In this document: positions 5,871 through 8,608 of the stretch, in pieces
Layout of the letters: each line of letters starts with the position of its first letter
Numbering within the stretch: the stretch's first letter is position 1
Origin: Tannerella sp.
GTDB lineage: Bacteria > Bacteroidota > Bacteroidia > Bacteroidales > Tannerellaceae
Assembly: GCA_031261145.1 (NCBI GenBank)
Contig: JAISJX010000420.1
Location: 1 to 8,608, forward strand
Length of the DNA stretch: 8,608 nucleotides
Direction of reading: 5' to 3'
Notes under the pieces: model-generated
Seen by the model: only the letters and a program-made list of their open reading frames with translations
Database searches by the model: none
Told to the model about the DNA's origin: nothing
Position numbers and translations under genes: made by a program

Positions 5871-8120
5871 TTATTTTCTTTCCGAAACCGAGAACGGGCG
5901 GTCTTCCGCCGATACGCCCCTTGTAAGGGCCGGTTTATCGCCCATCCGGTAGTGAATGGTTCCGCCGTTCATCAATTCTTCATACGTGAGGTAGTTCTTC
6001 GTAAAAGGCTTGTCATTCAAATCGGCAGACTGGATATAGACGTTCTCGTCACTGTTGTTTTCCGCTTTAATCGTCAGGGTCTTTCCGTTTTCCAAATGAA
6101 TGGTCATCTTCGGGAAAAGCGGACTGCCTGTGACATACTCGGTTGTGCCCGGACAAACGGAATACAATCCCATAGCGCTGATGACGTACCACGAAGACGT
6201 CTGTCCCTGGTCTTCATCGCCACAATAACCGTCGGGGCCGGAGTTATAAAGCCTGTCCATGACCGTACGCGCCCATTTCTGGGATTTCCAGGGTTGTCCG
6301 GCATAGTTGTACAGATAAACCAGATGTTGTATCGGCTGATTGCCATGTGCATATTGCCCCATGTTAAGCAGTACCATCTCAGCCATTTCATGGATGACAC
6401 GGCGGTAAGTGCCTACCTTGAAGTCGTTGGGTACGCTAAAGACGGAATCCAATTTTGCCGTGAACAACGCATCGCCACCCATCAAATCAATTAAGCCCTG
6501 TATGTCGTGGAAAACAGACCAGAGGTAATGCCATGCGTTACCTTCGGTATAAGGCCCGCCCCATTCAACCGGGTCGAAATCCGGTGTCCATGCGCCATTG
6601 GCCTGCCGTCCCCGCATAAACCGGACGGACGGGTCATAGACATTTTTGTAGTTAAATATCTGCTTTTGAAATATTTTCTTATAAAAATCCGATCCGCTTA
6701 ACGATGCCAGTTGCATTGCACACCAGTCGTCGTAACAGTATTCTAATGTCTTGGCTGTGGCTTCCTTATATTGCGGGTAAGGCACATATCCCAAGTAGAA
6801 ATATTCTTTCCACCCGTCGCGTCCGTTAGCCGGGCCGCCGGGGCCTTTGTTGGTCGCTTCATGCAGAATCGCTTCCAGCGCATGGGTCGGGTCGTAGTCG
6901 CGAAATCCTTTCGCCCAGCCATCGGCGATAAGCGAAGCGGCATGGTTGCCTATCATTCCCCCTTGATGTCCCGGAAAAGACCACGACGGCAGCCAGTTGC
7001 TCTGGTCGTAGGCTTCTATCAGGCTTTTGATGTATTTCCCGTGAAATTCGGGATGCAAAAGCGCATTGAGCGGAAACTGCGCCCTGAACGTATCCCAGAA
7101 ACCATTGTCGGTAAACATCTCGCCCTGGTGGATTTTCCCATCATACGGGCTGTAATAGACCGCATTTCCGCCGGCGTCCTGTTCGTAGAATTTGCGGGGG
7201 AAAAGCATGGAGCGGAAAAGGCAGGAATAGAAGGTAGCCTTTTTTTCTTCCGTGCCTCCTTCGACCTGTACTTTGTTCAACGCCTTGTTCCATACTTTCC
7301 GGGCGGCTGCCGTTGCTTCTTCTATCGAAGAATAAGGGGCGAGTTCCTGTTTCAGGGTCAATTCAGCCTGTTCGATGCTGATGAACGAAGAGGCTATTTT
7401 GGCCTGCACCGTCTCCCCGTTCTTGAACCGGACAACCGCACCCGCATAGCCTGCTTCCAATTGACTGCTCCCCAAGGTGACTTCATCGTTTTTTCCTTCC
7501 CAGGTTCCATATTGGACAAAGGGCTTGTCAAAAACGATCACAAAATAGTTGGCAAAGTCTTTGGGTACGCTATGATTGGCGTTTTTACAGAAGCCCACGA
7601 TTTTACGTTCTTCGGGAATAATCCGTACCATACTCCCGCCGTTATTTGCATCTATCACTACATAAGACTCCTTTCGGGGAAACTTAAACCGCATGTAAAC
7701 GCCTCTTTCGGTTGGCGACATTTCGGCGGTAACTTTGTTGTCGAACGTTACTTTGTAAGGGTGTGGATGGGCGGTTTCCTGCTTGTGGCTGAACTTCGCC
7801 GACCGCTTGTACTGGTTCACTTCGAGTGTTCCCGACACCGGCATGAGGGAGAACGCCGCATAGTCGTTTGTCCACGAACTGCACTGGTGTGTCTGGCGAA
7901 AACCTCTGATAGAATCGCGGAAATGCTGGTAAATCCAGCCGCTGCGATTCTCGCCGGTCTGCGGTGTCCAGAAGTTCATACCCCACGGAAGCGCCGTGGT
8001 AGGATAGGTATTTCCGTGTGTCAGTTCCAACTTCGAGTTAGTCCCTTGCAACGTATTTACGTAATGCGTCAATTCCTGCTCCTGCGCCCGAAGGGTCATG
8101 CTGCCTGTAATACTGCACAA
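5871..8120 (-). CDS. GH92-family alpha-mannosidase-like enzyme with Gln at the general-acid position
   Basis: About 750 residues of the GH92 family: calcium-dependent exo-alpha-mannosidases that act on N-glycans, O-mannans or yeast mannan outside the cytoplasm. Counting from the TTG at 8120, blocks include HGNTYP (35-40), GFRQTHQ (73-79), DNGFWDTFRAQFPL (338-351), EGNAWHYLWSVFHD (526-539), the GNQPIQH block (593-599) with YLYNYAGQPWKSQ (602-614), and GDEDQGQTSSWYVISAMG (634-651), which holds the family catalytic aspartates. The usual GNEPxHH motif is GNQPIQH, so the expected general acid is Q595. The reading continues upstream in frame to a convincing Sec signal (RRKYFCITLLLCSITGSMTLRAQ) with no ATG, GTG or TTG before it; candidates are TTG 8120, ATG 8101 or a non-standard ATC at 8153-8151. 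The protein is therefore probably secreted to the periplasm. It lies between the URO-D-like and GH127 genes in the same operon. Confidence 0.92.
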   Translation of the reverse strand: MCSITGSMTLRAQEQELTHYVNTLQGTNSKLELTHGNTYPTTALPWGMNFWTPQTGENRSGWIYQHFRDSIRGFRQTHQCSSWTNDYAAFSLMPVSGTLEVNQYKRSAKFSHKQETAHPHPYKVTFDNKVTAEMSPTERGVYMRFKFPRKESYVVIDANNGGSMVRIIPEERKIVGFCKNANHSVPKDFANYFVIVFDKPFVQYGTWEGKNDEVTLGSSQLEAGYAGAVVRFKNGETVQAKIASSFISIEQAELTLKQELAPYSSIEEATAAARKVWNKALNKVQVEGGTEEKKATFYSCLFRSMLFPRKFYEQDAGGNAVYYSPYDGKIHQGEMFTDNGFWDTFRAQFPLNALLHPEFHGKYIKSLIEAYDQSNWLPSWSFPGHQGGMIGNHAASLIADGWAKGFRDYDPTHALEAILHEATNKGPGGPANGRDGWKEYFYLGYVPYPQYKEATAKTLEYCYDDWCAMQLASLSGSDFYKKIFQKQIFNYKNVYDPSVRFMRGRQANGAWTPDFDPVEWGGPYTEGNAWHYLWSVFHDIQGLIDLMGGDALFTAKLDSVFSVPNDFKVGTYRRVIHEMAEMVLLNMGQYAHGNQPIQHLVYLYNYAGQPWKSQKWARTVMDRLYNSGPDGYCGDEDQGQTSSWYVISAMGLYSVCPGTTEYVTGSPLFPKMTIHLENGKTLTIKAENNSDENVYIQSADLNDKPFTKNYLTYEELMNGGTIHYRMGDKPALTRGVSAEDRPFSVSERK

Positions 8121-8170
8121 TAAGAGCGTTATACAAAAATACTTTCTCCTGATAACTTTTTTTTAAAAAA

Positions 8171-8608
8171 TCAGTGTTTTTCCTGTTTCCGGAGTTCAAA
8201 TACGGCGTCGATCATGGCCTGGAATCCGTCGATACTCATATAATCCGGGATGGAATTTCCTGATCCCAGCCCGTAGCCTTTAGTCATGGAGCGAAACCGT
8301 TTCCCTTCGTCCATCACTTTCCTGAAAACGTCGTCGTAAGAATTTTGGATAAGGACATTCATGTCAAATCCTCCGAAAAGGCCGATGCGGTCTCCGTATT
8401 TCTCTATCCATACCTCGAAAGGCGAAATCTGGTCTTCATTGGAATGTTTGGCGTCGATGTTGTTGGCAAGGATGTCGGGCATGATGTCAAAGATGTTTCC
8501 GCAGCAGTGCAGCAGGAATTTCTTGCCCGAACGGTGCACGATGTCAATCACCCGTTTGTGCTGCGGCAGGATGAACTGCCGGATGGTGTCCGGCGCCAGC
8601 ATGGTGGA
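8171..8608 (-). CDS. Uroporphyrinogen decarboxylase-family protein (methyltransferase-like), 5' end beyond the window
   Basis: The C-terminal 145 residues of a URO-D-fold (PF01208-like) protein; the frame is open to the right edge and the start is outside. The fold is shared by heme-pathway HemE and by corrinoid-dependent methyltransferases such as MtaA/MtbA. Counting from the first internal Met (8602), visible blocks are FILPQHKRVID (10-20), LLHCCGN (30-36), DAKHSNEDQ (50-58), GLFGGFDMNVL (74-84) and GYGLGSGNSIPD (109-120). LLHCCGN provides the H-x-C zinc-type motif of the methyltransferases, but the distal position that is usually Cys (GCGIP) reads GNSIP here. No signal peptide can be judged. 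The first gene seen in the operon with GH92 (50 nt gap), it is more likely a methyltransferase-like catabolic protein than HemE, but the substrate is unknown. Confidence 0.85.
   Translation of the reverse strand, partial: STMLAPDTIRQFILPQHKRVIDIVHRSGKKFLLHCCGNIFDIMPDILANNIDAKHSNEDQISPFEVWIEKYGDRIGLFGGFDMNVLIQNSYDDVFRKVMDEGKRFRSMTKGYGLGSGNSIPDYMSIDGFQAMIDAVFELRKQEKH

Noticed and set aside
6771..8123. A 450-codon open frame on + opposite GH92
   Set aside because: It is fully antisense to a clear GH92 gene, gives low-complexity, Arg/Phe-rich protein without recognisable motifs, and has no start signals. It is a codon-bias shadow.

Overview
The window looks like a chromosomal segment of a Bacteroidota bacterium, most likely order Bacteroidales. 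Three things point there. Promoters have the Bacteroidota -7 consensus TAnnTTTG, with exact copies before the tRNA, mscS and wcaJ-like genes. Most genes lack a clear Shine-Dalgarno site and have A-rich leaders. The gene content is typical: GH92 and GH127 glycosidases, a lipoprotein signal and a WcaJ-type phosphoglycosyl transferase. Genus cannot be fixed from the sequence; the interspersed repeats at the left edge suggest a repeat-bearing environmental or gut Bacteroidales.

Left edge (1-261): the 5' remnant of an exported protein gene on + (signal peptide and about 19 mature residues) runs into a patch of short interspersed inverted repeats and ends at a stop codon supplied by the repeat. These repeats lie just past the 3' end of the next gene.

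Cell-envelope and housekeeping block (262-3590, all on -): mscS (mechanosensitive channel) and an RluA-type pseudouridine synthase are 28 nt apart and probably cotranscribed from a promoter at about 3585. A solitary WcaJ-type undecaprenyl-phosphate sugar phosphotransferase follows, with its own promoter at about 1680 and an AT-rich hairpin inside that promoter.

tRNA block (3758-3914, +): tRNA-Arg(UCT) has a near-consensus promoter and a perfect 15-bp hairpin terminator. The terminator is symmetrical and probably also ends the convergent glycosidase operon.

Glycan block (3882-8608, -): transcription order is a uroporphyrinogen-decarboxylase-fold protein (cut by the right edge), a GH92 alpha-mannosidase-family enzyme and a GH127 lipoprotein (beta-L-arabinofuranosidase family). 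Gaps are 50 and 66 nt, so this is probably one operon whose promoter lies beyond the window. GH92 and GH127 are exported and would trim mannose- and arabinose-type sugars from complex glycans. The URO-D-like protein shows no visible link to heme synthesis here.

The best leads are the GH92 enzyme, which has Gln where the family general acid Glu is expected and an intact signal peptide with no ordinary start codon, and the URO-D-like protein, which lacks the distal zinc cysteine of corrinoid methyltransferases. No CRISPR array, insertion sequence or clearly new system was found.
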